From assembly GCA_022702705.1 (NCBI GenBank), contig CM040427.1:70981283-71045282 (forward strand): a DNA stretch of 64,000 nt, given 5' to 3'. A model generated the notes under the pieces. It did not search any database, was not told where the DNA came from, and saw only the letters and a program-made list of their open reading frames with translations. A program made the position numbers and the translations under genes. Origin of the DNA: Papilionanthe hookeriana x Papilionanthe teres (lineage: Eukaryota > Streptophyta > Magnoliopsida > Asparagales > Orchidaceae). This document shows positions 32,621 to 44,501 of this stretch, one piece after another; position 1 is the stretch's first letter; the number at the start of each line of letters is the position of its first letter.

Positions 32621-34225
32621 TTGTTTCGTGTTTTTGTGCTACATGTAGAGAACAGCGTTTCGAAAGTTACACTATACGCAGGCTAGCCCGCATCTTCCAT
32701 CTGTGTTTAGGGAAAAATTCCTCCCGTGCCCTTCTTCCTCGCTCGACTGCAGTTGCTCTCGGCCTTTTCTCTCTCGCTTCTCCCTCGGTTGCTTCTATTG
32801 ATCTGCTGGTATATTTTCTTAAAATTTTTTTGGTTGTTGCACCGGTTTTCTTCCTGCGGTTTTCGATCTCGTGGTTATCTTTGTAAAATTTTTTGCGATA
32901 CCATTTGTTTTTTGGTAGATCAAGCTTGGTTAATCTTTGAATCTAGTTTGGGGATGTCGGAAAGTTCGATTTCTATTTTTGTTTTGGTTTCGAATCCCTT
33001 TAGATGATGGCGGGGAGCTTTTTGATGGCATTTCTGGAAATTAGATTTATGTTGGTAGAAGATGGATGCTTTGCTTGATAAAGCTCTTGAGTAGAAGTAA
33101 TCATTGCCTCTATTGGATTCCAGCTTTCAACATGCTTTGTGGAGTTAAAATTGTGAATGGATTTATTAATCTTTTTTGCTTTAATCAAGTGCATTTTAAT
33201 GCTACGACCAGCTGCCGAGCTTTTTATTATCACTAAAAATAAAAGAAAAAAAAAATGGCACTTCAGTTACTAATTGGTGGTGAGAAAAATTAGTTGGTCT
33301 TATATGGTTGCCATGTCTGGGCAAGCATCTTGGTGCTGAGGCAATTTGGTCATATGTATATTTATAAGAGTTATGTTGGTCTTATATGCTCGCTATCCCT
33401 GTGACCCTATCTGGATTTACTATATCCTACTTTGGTGATATATTAATTTAAAAAAATTGTGTGCTTGTTGAAAGATGAGATGTCTTCTTTTAACTTTTTT
33501 TCTTTTCGTTTTGAATCTCTGATTCTGTAATCTACAAAGAGGGAGGGAAAGTTGAAAAGTTTAGCAATGCATGCAGCTAAATAAATGAAGTGAGGAGCAA
33601 TTTTAGGATAATTTGTCTTTATGCATTCATGCATTGTTTTTTTGAATTTGGAGAGGAATTATAAGTTTTTCAAGAATGCATTCCTCTTTTGAGGCTATCA
33701 TTGCAGAAGGAATTGTAAATTTTTTTATTGGGTATTTGGTTTTATATTTCAATATTATTATTGGTTCTTTGTATGGAGAAGACTATTTTTTTGCGAGCTA
33801 TGATGCCCATCATCCTAGGTGACTCGATCCCTCCTCTTCGGGCTGATCCTTCTTACTGATAAGAACATATTATTTTTGGAAGATATGCCATTGTCCTTTC
33901 TGCTCTACTATGATTTCATAATCACTTGAGTTGGCATAATGTCTTATTTGGAACTCTTCCTCAATGCGCTGGAAACCTGACAAATATTCGGAGTGTGTCT
34001 ATTGATTAACTACATATATAACATGATAGTTTAATGCATTAAGGATGCTATTTTGATCAATTTAATTGTCATATTACTTCTCTTGGATATTTTCTGTACT
34101 GAATTCCTGTTATAAAATATTTTTCTGTTATGTTTAGTTATTTGAAATGTGTTTATCTTTTTATGGGGCATTTCCTGTTGTGAAACATTTTATTTTATGA
34201 TTTTCCGTTTATTTGACAGTATGCA
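32621..34225 (+). other. Leader exon and first intron of the Harbinger element; no gene seen
   Basis: 32,680-32,890 is pyrimidine- and GC-richer, like an untranslated exon. From ~32,890 on it is AT/T-rich and intron-like, ending in an acceptor-like ttgacag at 34,214-34,220 just before the ATG. Confidence 0.45.
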
Positions 34226-35115
34226 ATGAGTAAAACCAAACAGGTCGATAGGGAGGTCAGTATTATATTATGTGATCTCTGTCTTAGGGTGGTCGAGCTG
34301 GGAACTAGACCCACCACCTATTTTAACAAAGAATGGTGGAAAAATCTTATGACAAAGTTCAAGGAAACAACAAGAAGGGATTATGATAGGATGGAATTTA
34401 AGAATAAGTGGGGTCAACTAAAAAAGGATTAAAAATTATGGAGTGAACTAAAAAGGGGATCCACAAGATTGGGTTGAGATTCGGTGAAATGGATAATAGA
34501 TAGTTCAGAGGCTTGGGGGACTGAGAAATTAGAGGCAATAATTTATCAATGAATACTTCTTATTTCATTCTTTATACTACTAAGGTTCTTTAAGTAATAA
34601 AGTTTTCATATACTGCAGGCGGTTTCAACTACCAGAAAATTCAAATTCAGTGGCATTAATTCGATTTTAGAGGAAAAGTTGGATGGTATGTTCAGAGTGG
34701 TCGTTGCACTAAGAACTCAAGTGTTCACCTTTAATGAGCATTGATTTACAGGCACACCAGATGACTTGGAGGCCGAGCAGTTAGGTGATTCAGGTGAACC
34801 TAAACCAGAGGGACCTGGAGTCCACATGCTAGTCAAAGCGGCCTAGGGTTGAGAAAAGGAAAAAAGGAGCTTCTTTCGTCAGAAACTCAATAAAAGAATT
34901 GCTAGAATCATGTAAAATTTAGGCTGGGACTTCACGAGACACCTCCATATGCGATTTTCTTCGAGTTCTTGATACATATCCTGAAGTTAAGTCGGATAAG
35001 CCATTCTATCTAAACTCGTTGAAGTTGCTGGAAGACCCGATACATAAACAAATATTCATGCGATGGGCCCCGAACTTCGACTCGACTATTTATGTTTTTT
35101 TATGGACAAATAATA
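34226..35115 (+). pseudogene. MYB/SANT-like Harbinger ORF1 protein, two exons, interrupted
   Basis: Same family as the relic at the left edge. Exon 1 opens with MSK at 34,226 six bases after an acceptor-like site, and shows CDLCLRVVELGTRPTTYFNK, EWWKNLM, RRDYDRMEFKNKWGQLKKD; a stop at 34,430 then breaks the frame. Exon 2 (from about 34,620) carries KFKFSGINSILEEKLDGMF, later a basic KEKRSFFRQKLNKRIAR, and the C-terminal block CDFLRVLDTYPEVKSDKPFY with KLLEDPIHKQIFMRW. Several stops and frame changes lie between. In intact relatives the protein pairs with the transposase that follows, here 200 bp downstream. Confidence 0.75.
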
Positions 35116-35312
35116 TTGTTGAGATATTGTGCGTTCGCTTTAGTTTTTTTTTTCAGATTTCTGTCATGGCTGTTTATTTGCATTGGTTTTTCATTTCGCA
35201 TTTGTTTCATAGATGTTTATTTGCTTTCTGTTCAGTATAGTCCATTTTCAGTTCTTATATAATCTTTTTAAAGTTATCCGATTCGCACTTATTGCCTTAA
35301 TAAAATACTTGT

Positions 35313-36632
35313 TCATGATGGATCCACAACAACTGAACTTTAGAAGAAAAGTTGCGGCGGTTATGATTCGGTTGTACGAATACTACAACTCTTACGTCAA
35401 TCGATCTCACTGCATGACTTCGAGTTATATTAGTGATAAATGGGTCTGCGAGCTACTACAAGGACACCCACACGATTCAGTAACATGTTCCATATGACAA
35501 TAATCATATTTCTTGATCTGTTCGATGAACTACAAAGACATTATGGACTACGCGGCTCTTCAAAAAAGACAACAAGAGAGGTGTTAGCAATAACCCTATA
35601 CATTTTATCACACAATGAATCAATTAGAGGAGCGATAAGCGATTCCAGCATTCATTGGAGACAATTAGTACGTATTTCTCGGTGGATTTGAAAGCACTTG
35701 TCAGTTTAGAAGCAATGATAATTAAGCCAGAGGATTCAACATTCAAGGCGACTCCGACAAATATTATAAATGACCCGCGGTACATGCCATTCTTTAAGGT
35801 AATTTTTTATATCACATAACATTCATAATGAGTTACATGACATTCACAGCTTTAACAAATCTCACAGAACTGCATTTGAGCAATTGACGAAACTCACGTG
35901 AATGCACGAGTATCCAGTACTGAGAAGGTCGCATACATTGGACGGTGTTGAGGACCAACACAAAATGTGATGACCGTTTGTGACTTTAACATGTGTTTCA
36001 CTTTTGTGATTGCTAGTTGGGAAGATTGCACACACGACAGTCGTATTTTTTCTTTTGCTACACGAGAACAACGGCACGACTTCCCGCACCCACCTCCAGG
36101 TTTGTAAATATATCAACCACTTACAGTTTGTTACTAATTACAGTAAGTCGACATGTAAATATTATTTGGTCGATGCTAGATATCCTTTATAGAGGGGTTA
36201 TCTGAAGCCATATCCAGATACAAATTACCACATTTTTGATTTCAGAAGATCCAGCGGTGTTGCTCGAGGCAGGAAAGAAATGTTTAACAAAAGACACTTC
36301 TCTTTACGCGGCATCATTGAAAGAACTTGGGTGTAGAAGAAAAATTGGTCATCCTACGTGGTATGTCGCCTTACCCATTTCCAAAATAAGTGCAAATTCT
36401 GGTGGCCACGCTGGCGCTCCACAACTACATTCGATGACATTATTCTAGGTCGGATGTGGACTTCATCCTAACTGATGACGATCACTTACAGGTCCCGCTA
36501 GAAGCATTTGAATTTCATATATGTCAGTCTATACCACAGACATAAGTGGAATCTCAGGAAGACTACACCCAAGATGGCGAAGGTGCTGTAGAAATGACTG
36601 CATTTAGAGGGCAGATAATGGATTAGGTTGTT
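35313..36632 (+). pseudogene. PIF/Harbinger transposase (HARBI1-like, DDE_Tnp_4), decayed, with intron remnants
   Basis: Transposases of this family cut and paste the element using a DDE triad. N-terminal part from MMDPQQLNFRRK (35,316): WVCELLQGHPHD, DELQRHYGLRGSSKKTTREV, AITLYILSHNESIRGAI, then PEDSTF...PTNIINDPRYMPFF ending in a GTAATT donor at 35,802. After an acceptor near 35,867: AIDETHVNARVSSTEKVAYI with the first catalytic Asp (35,886-35,888), then GPTQNVMTVCDFNMCFTFVI. A second intron remnant leads to YYLVDARYP with the second Asp (36,172-36,174), then IIERTW with the Glu (36,319-36,321). It closes with EMTAFRGQIMD (stop about 36,625). At least five stops and frame changes prevent function; all three catalytic codons survive. 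Confidence 0.85.
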
Positions 36633-37202
36633 CAATGTTGATTGGACGTCTCTTGTTTATTTTATAAACTCCTCGTTTGTTTAGTGTCACTTGTATTTTG
36701 GAATTTTTTTGTTATGCATTTTCAATTGTATGTTATTGTTTCTTCTCCATTTTAGCTTTATTTGTTTTTTTTTTTTTGGGTTTGTGAGGTCCATGATAAC
36801 ATTTCTGACCTTTTGGGTTCTTCTGGATGACCTGTTTGTCGTTGTTGGTTAGTGTTACATGTGAAATCATAATGAAGGCAGCCTAGATCATCTCTTCTTT
36901 TCGGTGCATCGGTTTATGATGACTTTTTTAGGTGATATGCACATGTGGCATATGACGTTGGTTTCATGTGTGTTAAAAGCAACCAATAACTCATTTTTTT
37001 ATAATGTCCACTATCTTCATATAGTGGCAGACTCATTTGCTTGTGTAGTTTGTTCTTTGAGACCTCACACTTATATTTTTTTTCCAATTTATGCTTTTTT
37101 ATTTGATACTATTTTCGGTAATTTCCATTTTCTTGTGCATTTTTATTTTAGTTTCATTTTCTGAGCTAACTAATGTTTTCTCTCATGTATCTTTCAAGAA
37201 AC
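36633..37202. other. No gene
   Basis: T-rich, intron- or UTR-like, between the transposase and the GRF relic. Confidence 0.35.
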
Positions 37203-37345
37203 ATGAGCTCCAGGATTTCAGAGACCTCCCGACATGTGTTCTGTTACTGTGGACCACAAACTTCCTTACTGACGTATACAGTTACGAGAGACGGTTGTAC
37301 AGTTGCCCACAAAGCGTCACAGAGAGATGTGAATGTCTTGTAAAG
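37203..37345 (+). pseudogene. GRF-type zinc-finger protein relic (N-terminal part, frameshifted)
   Basis: From ATG 37,203 one frame reads MSSRISETSRHVFCYCGPQT, with the CxCG start of a GRF zinc finger, on to SLLTYTVTRDGCTV. A frameshift in the middle of the domain moves the second half, RRLYSCPQSVTERCECL, into the next frame. The Cys spacing (CYCG, then YSCP, then ERC) matches the GRF pattern, and YSCPQ and MERC/TERC match the 10.9 kb relic. The first frame stops at 37,341. It lies 0.6 kb after the transposase and 0.46 kb before another MYB-like relic. Whether it belongs to a Harbinger element is inference. Confidence 0.55.
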
Positions 37346-37805
37346 AAGCCTTGTGAATGTCTTGTAATTTTATATATGTTATTATGAGGATTTGAAATTT
37401 AATTTGCAATTGATTGTTTTATATGGAGGGTTATGATGAGTCATATGACTTTGTGGTTCTTCTGGAAGCCTTTATGTTGCTATGTGTTTTGATATGTACG
37501 AGTTTGTTTTACACTGATCTAAGGGAACTGAGATACCCATTTCTATGGGTCCTCTCCCTTTTTTTGGTGTTTTGTTGGTTTATTCTTTAACTCTTTATAT
37601 TGACTCTGAGCCCTGAAATATTTTTGTAATTTTAAACTCTCTCTTTTTCATTTTTATGGATAGGCTTATATTTCAAATTTGTACAACATCTATTTTCTCA
37701 AAATTTTATTTAATATTTCTTTACTAGTTAGTTGCAATAAACAAATCAAGAGGTGGCTTATCCGTTACATGGGATAAAGATGTGCTTGTTTTTTATTGTC
37801 TGTCT

Positions 37806-38335
37806 AAAAAAATTAGAGTTAGGTAATAGACCAAAAGCGCACTTCAATAAAGAAGCCTGACAAAATATAATACAAAAATTTTCTGAGAAACCTGGAAGAG
37901 AATATGACAGGATTCAACTAAATAATAAATGGGATAAACTAAAAGAAGATTGGAAGCTTTGAAAAAGGCTGAAACGTGGATCAACAAGATTGGGTTGGGA
38001 CCACAAAGAAAAGACTATATGTTTCAGATGAATGGTGGATGGAAAATTGGAGGTGAAGTTACTTTTTTTTAATCCCATGTCTTATAACTTGTTTAGAATG
38101 TGCATGTCAATATGAATATTATTTTCACTTCTTTGAGATATAGTTTGTATGTAATGCAAAGCAAAAAACTTTATGGCATTAATCCTAAACTTGAGGAGGC
38201 TTGACAGGGTGTTCGGTGGAGTCATTGCCACCGGTGAATATGCATAGGCTCCAAGTCACGAAACTCTAATTGACTTAGATGACTAAGAAGTATCTCAACA
38301 GAGTGATAATTCAAATGATATTGAGAGAGGTTCAT
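37806..38335 (+). pseudogene. MYB/SANT-like Harbinger ORF1 relic, two exons
   Basis: Third member of the family in the window. Exon 1 reads LELGNRPKAHFNKEA, stop, QNIIQKFSEKPGREYDRIQL, NNKWDKLKEDWKL, stop, KRGSTRLGWDHKEKTI, ending near 38,053. After ~100 bp of intron-like sequence exon 2 gives GINPKLEE, LDRVFGGVIATGEYA and EVSQQSDNSNDIE. In-frame stops sit at conserved Trp positions (QNII should follow W; KL should precede W), consistent with TGG-to-TGA changes. The start of the protein is missing, and no transposase follows it. Confidence 0.68.
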
Positions 38336-39259
38336 ACCATACCACAATTGAGCACACTATATCTTGTCATACAAAATGAGATCTTCTGTTGAATCTGTCA
38401 TAAGGAGAAAAAAAAAATAATGGAGCATTTTTCCTAAGGAATTAAATTTCTAAACTAATTTAAACATGTTCAAATTTGTGTTCCGAGTCAAGTTCATCAT
38501 GCAAACCTCTTTCTATTTTTGATTTCATCAGAATGCTTGTGATGGTCTCTAAAGTTTATGCAGACATTCTGTTGTTCTTATTCTTTATAAAGTTGCTTGA
38601 GGACCAAACTAAAGAGAAGTGTTCATGTTTTGCGGTTGAATGAAGTGTTCATTATTTTAGATTTTTCTATGAAAAACAGGTTAAATATTTGTGATAGGTT
38701 AAGGGTTAGCAGTTTGTAGTGATTTGTGATCGTCATACTTTCATATTTATCTATGTTGAACTTTTGTGTGTTGTTTTCTGTATACGTACGTAATGCTTAT
38801 TCAGTGTTATGCGATGTATTCCTCTTGATGTAGTATAACAATGAATTTTTGACTTTTTTTTTGGTATTGTTGAAATTTATTTATATTGTCCTGTTTAAAT
38901 TATTTTTGAAATTGTGAACTTACAGCTAACAAATGTACATCAGGGTATTGCAGTATTTTTTCTCAGAAAGAGCTACAACATAACATATCATTCGAACATA
39001 CATATTGCTTCACCAATAACTATTTTCTAACAACATCATAATTCTAAAAACAACTTCACAACAGCTTATTGAAACAATGATTGTGAAATTATGGCTAGAA
39101 GATAGTTAATCACTTGATAATCGAATTGATTTTTGGCTTTAGATCGAATAATTTGAGCTGAGCTATGAGCCACACTTAATAATCAGTTCAAATTTGATCT
39201 GATTTTGATTCACTACCAGATTAGATTTAGCAACTCACGAGCTGGATCGATGGTCGGAG
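38336..39259. other. No gene
   Basis: AT-rich with frequent stops; no repeat recognised. Confidence 0.35.
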
Positions 39260-39767
39260 CCGCAGAGCGAGTGACGTCTGCATGATTGGGATTGGACAAT
39301 CAATACTACATTGTGTGATTCTCTCCGTCCTTAACTTACTTTACGTTAAGCCCCTCAGCCCTAGACCACACTCATTCAGTCATTCCCAATTCGAAAAATT
39401 CATTCAGCTCTAGAAATTTCCCCTTTTTTGGCTCTCCGTCGCTCTCTGTCCTCCTTTCATCCGCCTGTCTCTTCCTCTTTGTAATCGATTGGTTGTATGT
39501 ACCTTTCGTGGCCTGGGATTTATTATTTTGACATTTTCTCTCCGTTCCTCTGATTCTCTTTTGCTATCCCTAGCTCCGCCTCTCAGAAACTTGTGGTTTT
39601 TGGCCTTATTGTGGGTGGTGCTCCTAACAAGTTTGTTACTACTACCTTATTTTGGTTTTGGGTTCTTTACATGTGTTTTCGAACCTTCATTAGGTATTTT
39701 ATGTTTGCGTAGTTCGCTGAATATGAGAAGTGCTTTGTTAGTGTTTTTGTTGTTTGGAGAAACATGA
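39260..39767 (+). other. GC-richer, pyrimidine-rich island; possible promoter/leader, product unrecognised
   Basis: 39,260-39,480 is C/T-rich like a plant 5' leader. The following open frame (39,489-39,767) is Leu/Phe-rich and matches nothing I know. A 17-bp word, atgagaagtgctttgtt, occurs at 39,722 and 39,765 and, shortened, near 39,869. It could be a transposon leader like those at 3.2 and 32.7 kb. Confidence 0.25.
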
Positions 39768-40827
39768 GAAGTGCTTTGTTTCCGTGTGTGATTTGGATAA
39801 AATGAAAACATTTTAACTACTTCTGTTAATTTATTCGGTTCGGTGTTTGCTAGTTGAACATGATATTTGAGAAGTGCTTTATTCCTACCGTTAGGTATCC
39901 AGGGTTTCAATTTTCAGCCTCTTCGGTTTTCGGTTGAATACTTAGGACAAGTGAGCATGATATGGATGTTATGCGTTCGCTCTTGGGAGCTCTTAGTCAT
40001 TTAACTATTGAGTTAATCTCATTTTATCATTTGTTTGAATTGTGTTTCTCCTTCTATTAGGTCACCTATACTGATCACATTCTCATATTCAATTTTTTTT
40101 TATTTTTTTATATAGATTTCTACAAGTATTTTGGCATTTTGGTTTTGAGCATTTGTTGTGGTCCTTTGAATTATAAAGTGTTGATCTCTGTTGCTTAAAT
40201 GCTGCATAAATTGTTACTTGTCACGACTCGACTTGGAGCTTGAAATTAACAAAGGTGGGTGCAGACAGTCGGACGATGAGAATTAAATTTTTTTATATAT
40301 ATTCTACAACTATTAACAAATGAAAGATACATTAATCAAATTAAAATATTATAATTTAATTTACCTAATTATAGGTTGCCCACATTTTCTATAAACATTA
40401 TCTCTTCCATTGCTCGTCTTTTAATAAATTAATTACATCTGAAAAGTTAGTTTTACACAATTATAAGCTAATTAAAGCTAATGAATACTAAAACTTCTAA
40501 ACTACAATAATACAATAAAAATGAAAACAATGTGCATGTCAAGTAAGGTTTTAATAAATTAATATAAAAATTTGATGATATTCAATGAATCTTACTATAT
40601 CATTAATATATATATATCATTCTATATTTGTACAACTATCACATGAGTACCGTCTAAAAATTATACTAATTAAGGTTCTTCACTATCAATATTCTTTTTT
40701 ATTTATGTGTACGGATACATTAACGTTTCTCAACTAGTACCTTAAAAGAGTGACTATCACAGTTAATAATATACATACAAGCAGTCAATATAGACATCAT
40801 TCATGTGTTTATCGGGTTCAATCCAAC
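39768..40827. other. No gene
   Basis: T-rich, then AT-rich; no coding signal. Confidence 0.35.

Positions 40828-40880
<53 letters not shown>
40828..40880. repeat. (AT)n microsatellite
   Basis: About 26 AT units. Confidence 0.98.
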
Positions 40881-40882
<2 letters not shown>

Positions 40883-41375
40883 TTAACTAATGCATGATAA
40901 TATGTAGCTACAAACATTAACATTCATGATAATGTGACCAATAAAGAAAATGATATATCAATCAAAATAAAGTTTATACAAGTATCATTATGTACTAATA
41001 CAAAATAGTTGAGAAGAAATAAAATACTATCATAGATTAGAAGTACTAGCACTCTCCTCAATTATAAATGATCTGCTTATTTTTAATTGATTTTACTTCT
41101 GTCAAATTATCCCTTATAAAATATAAAATATTCAATTATCATTTAATTATATTATCAATTTTTGTTGCATTGCACTATTCTAAATAAAATTTAAATGCTT
41201 AAAATTTAAGTTTAATTATTATAATCAATATTAATATTAAATATTATTATTTCATATAAAAACATTTTTAGATTTAAAATCCTAACAAGAAATGTCTGAA
41301 TCAAATGCACATTTAAATAATGAATTTATATATAATATTTATTAAATAGCTTAATCAGTTAAACTTACCCTTAAT
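40881..41375. other. No gene
   Basis: Very AT-rich. Confidence 0.4.
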
Positions 41376-41640
41376 CTTGGTTGGAAAACCCCTCGTGCGA
41401 TCCGGCATGCATACAACTCCTTCCACAGGTTTCCTTCCTTGTTCTTCCACTCGGTGAGCGCACTGCTCCTTTTCCCCTTTCTTCTTCTTTAGCTCGATCG
41501 TCAGGATCGAGTTTCACTGCACGCTCAGTAACTCCTACACTCGCCTCCTATGCAGAGCAACGACGTCACCCTTTCTGCATGGGAACTCTTTGGTCTTCTT
41601 TTTGTTCGGCTACGCAACACACTCGAGGTTAGTTACTCAT
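41376..41640 (+). other. GC-richer, pyrimidine-rich island, possible leader exon
   Basis: Abrupt rise in C+G after AT-rich DNA, an open frame of 83 codons rich in Ser/Leu/Arg, and a donor-like CTCGAG/GTTAGT at its end (41,629). Similar in character to the Harbinger leaders at 3.2 and 32.7 kb. No transposon end seen. Confidence 0.25.
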
Positions 41641-42776
41641 CTCTGCTCTAGTCACTCGATCCCCCTCTTCTTTTAATGGGTAAATTTCCTTGCCCTGTCT
41701 TCCTTATAAGCATCGTCTTATAGAACTTAAGTGACCTTTGAGTTCCTGACTATTCCATTCCTTCCTCTCCCCCTCTTTTATTTGAAATGAAGCATTACAT
41801 TACTAGTTGCAAATTGCTAATTGCCAATTGCCATATTTTCAATTAGAGGAGTTGTAGAGAACTTATGTACCACAGAAAGTCAGCACCTGTCTATTGTCGT
41901 TGCCTTTGCCTACTCAGCATACTTGCGGGGTTTACAGTTCTTATTTCGAGAACCTTAGTGGTTTATTGATGTTGGTTTCACCTAATAAATGCTATTGATG
42001 GTTACTTCACGTTGGCATTTCTTCAGAATCAATTTTGATATTTTGATTTAGGCATATGTTTGACGTCTCTTCATGTTTAACAACTTACGTTGTTTTTAAT
42101 TGTTTGACCTTTTGGTATTGTGATTGAAGCCTTGTTAGATATTTTGTGTTCTATTAAATAAAAATATGGGAAGTGAAAATTTCAAGTATGTTAATATATG
42201 CTCCGTATACATTAGTGAACTATTCCAGTTCTCTTTTCACTGATTTTAACAAAGTCACATTCATGTTTTGTAGGTATTTTGCAGAAAGCTAAATAACTTG
42301 AAGCTTATTTCTAAATTTTTAGTTATATATTTTATATCATGAGTAAGTTTAATATTACAATCTAATTATTGAACATATAAACTAGAGGAAAGAGTAATAT
42401 CTTGATAGAGCTCCACATCTCAATTTTCGAGCTATTTTTTAGTGTGATCCATCTGCAAGTTTGACCAATCTATATATAGAAGCTTCATTGTATGTCTCCG
42501 GTCATATGATAAGAGACTCATGAATTTATGATCAAAATTCTATATCTCCCATTACTGACAAGATGGAAGAATGATATATTTCTTTGGTATGTCACTAGGT
42601 CGGTGTGATGTTCAGAATTAACCTCCATTGTAAAACGTGATGTCTTCATCTCGTTCTTGGTTATAAATCCTATGCATAGTTATGGCTGATGCTAATTCTA
42701 GGAAGGGAGTTGACTACTTTGTAGGTAGATGAATGGTTGCTACTGGAAAAGAAGAAATTGGTTACTAATGATGGTG
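41641..42776. other. No gene
   Basis: Intron-like, T-rich. Confidence 0.35.
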
Positions 42777-42971
42777 CTGCTGTTACTGCTGCAGGACAGA
42801 AGCATGCAAGAAAAATCTGGTGGAGTAAGATTTGTTTCTAGGAAGATTTTGGCAACAGAAATTGAACAGATAAGATCCTGCTTGGAGAATTCTGCTGCTA
42901 AGAAGAAGAGCAGGGGCTCCGAAGGAGGACCTGTAGATAGGCTAAAGGGATTCTTACAGAGGAGGGTCTAG
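42777..42971 (+). other. Unrecognised exon-like ORF
   Basis: Begins after a tgctgctgcag acceptor-like site near 42,794 and reads SMQEKSGGVRFVSRKILATE, then EIEQIRSCLENSAAKKKSR and VDRLKGFLQRRV before a stop at 42,969-42,971. The composition (basic, charged, low in Leu/Phe) is that of real protein rather than noise. I know no family with it. It may be a terminal host exon or part of a transposon gene; the copia relic begins within a few hundred bases. Confidence 0.25.
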
Positions 42972-43691
42972 AACAAAAGGATTTTGACTGCAGGAAGAGG
43001 AGTCGGGAAGGCTCGACATATGAGGGATGTTGCAAAATTCAAACTGAGTCAAACAACACTTTAGACGAAGTTGGAGAGCTAACTATATGAGCGGTTGAAG
43101 CTGTCGAGCGATCCAAATGAGCGAATGACTCGGTCAATGGAGATCTTGTGTCATTTGAAGCAGAGGAAGCAGTGGACGATCAACATAGACGAAGCAATGG
43201 GCGTTGCAAGCAGAACGTGAGGAGATGAGATGGAGATGCCGCTACAAAAGGAAACGTTGAAGATAGTGTCAAGTGCAAATAATTGAGAAGCTCGGGTCAG
43301 AGAATCTTCGAAGGCAACAGGTGGGGTATGCTCATGACTCAAAAATCTGAGGACAACCCAAATGGGTGCCTTACTCGAGCTGCAACCAACGTTGCAAGAT
43401 GGAACCTAAGGATGAGACAGATGATGTCACGAATGAAGGACAAGATGTCTAATATAGAGAGTTCTGCAGACGAAAGAATTCTATGCCGTAGGTAATTGAA
43501 GACAAGAAAAATGTTATTGATCTTTGAATCGATCGTCTTCGAACGTACAGATGAATTCAGAAGGCTTTTAGGTTGTCTTTCTTGCTCCTGCTAGCAAACT
43601 AGAGAGGCGGAAGTGATACAGGAAGACAAAAGTGGAAGGGCCAAGTGACGTGTGAGACGACATATCAGTGGCAAACCTACAATAAACTAGT
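42972..43691. other. Probable leader of the minus-strand copia relic; coding unclear
   Basis: Lies downstream, on the minus strand, of the primer-binding site at 43,785-43,795. Both strands have short open frames (minus 43,342-43,151 with EDSLTRASQLFALDTIF; plus 43,283-43,495). I cannot assign either with confidence. Confidence 0.3.
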
Positions 43692-43784
43692 GAAACGGTG
43701 AGTTAGAGACGAAGCAACACTTGATTGTATGCGAGCATCAGAGGAGATGTTCAAACAACATCGAACAAAATAAGCTTTTCAGAT

Positions 43785-43795
43785 CTCTGATACCA
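43785..43795 (-). promoter_or_regulatory. tRNA-Met primer-binding site (copia), unit 1
   Basis: Minus strand TGGTATCAGAG directly after the LTR end. The same motif is at 44,491-44,501 and, with one change, at 45,215-45,225. Confidence 0.85.
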
Positions 43796-44075
43796 TGTAG
43801 AAAACAAACTTTGGGATGAAAAAATCTTCACATGTAGGTTACATATATATAGAGAAATCAATCTCTCCTAATTTTGAAACTTACCAAATATATCAAGTCT
43901 AAATTAGGAAATGAAATAATTCTGAAATAAAAAATAAAGAAACATAACTTAGGAAGAGAATAAAACTAAGAAAGGTATTTCCAGAGATATCTTTAATCAA
44001 ATCTTTCTATGATTTTGTGAAGTAGTAGGTCGACCCATCATGGAGAGGGGCTGAACATTGAACTTTCCACACACA
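43796..44075 (-). repeat. Ty1/copia LTR, unit 1
   Basis: Minus-strand LTR beginning TGTGTGGAAAGTTC and ending TTTTCTACA at the primer-binding site, about 280 bp. Contains a tctatatatatgt TATA-like region. The outer edge is uncertain by a few bases. Confidence 0.8.
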
Positions 44076-44079
44076 CCAT

Positions 44080-44397
44080 ATATTTTAGCATTTACAATGC
44101 ATGTTCTATTAGTAGGACAATCATTAGCAAACAATCATCGTGGTAAATGTTATCCTTACTTCAATTGCTAAACTAGGAGTTGTTTGGACATCTTCTCTTA
44201 CTCTTAAGAATATCTTTAATGTACCAAAATTACCTAAAAAGCTAATTTAAACTAAAAAAAAAATTCACAAAAGATCTGAAATGTTATATAATCTTTTATC
44301 CTTCTTTTTGTGTATTTTAGGACTAGGATTCGGGGAGAAAGAGTGGATTTGCTAAGAAAAGTGATAGGATATTCTATCTTGAAACATTGAGTACTTT
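44080..44397 (+). pseudogene. Ty1/copia gag-preintegrase fragment, unit 1
   Basis: Plus-strand remnants of the protease-to-preintegrase region: a leader-like stretch, then SFCVF, stop, D, stop, DSGRKSGFAKK and IFYLETLSTL, which follow the copia pattern CVFQD...G...GLYYL. Two TAG codons stand where Gln is usual. A copy also lies in unit 2 with the same two stops. Confidence 0.6.
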
Positions 44398-44501
44398 GAA
44401 AAGGTGAGTTAGAGATGAAGCAACACTTGATTGTATGCGAGCATCAGAGGAAATGTTCAAACGACTTCGAACAAAATAAGTTTCTCACATCTCTGATACC
44501 A

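Larger units (their letters stand above)
32562..36632 (+). mobile_element. PIF/Harbinger DNA transposon carrying MYB-like ORF1 and DDE transposase (decayed)
   Basis: Starts GGGTGCGTTTGGCGCAGC after TAA (32,559-32,561), matching the PIF-like ends at 3,383 and 26,639. A subterminal hairpin (32,566-32,620) and a GC-rich leader (32,680-32,890) follow, as in the first element. ORF1 (34,226-35,115) and the transposase (35,313-36,632) are in the same direction, the usual order in plant PIF/Harbinger. I cannot find the right terminus; the stated end is the end of transposase homology, and the element may continue past the GRF relic at 37.2 kb. Confidence 0.72.
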
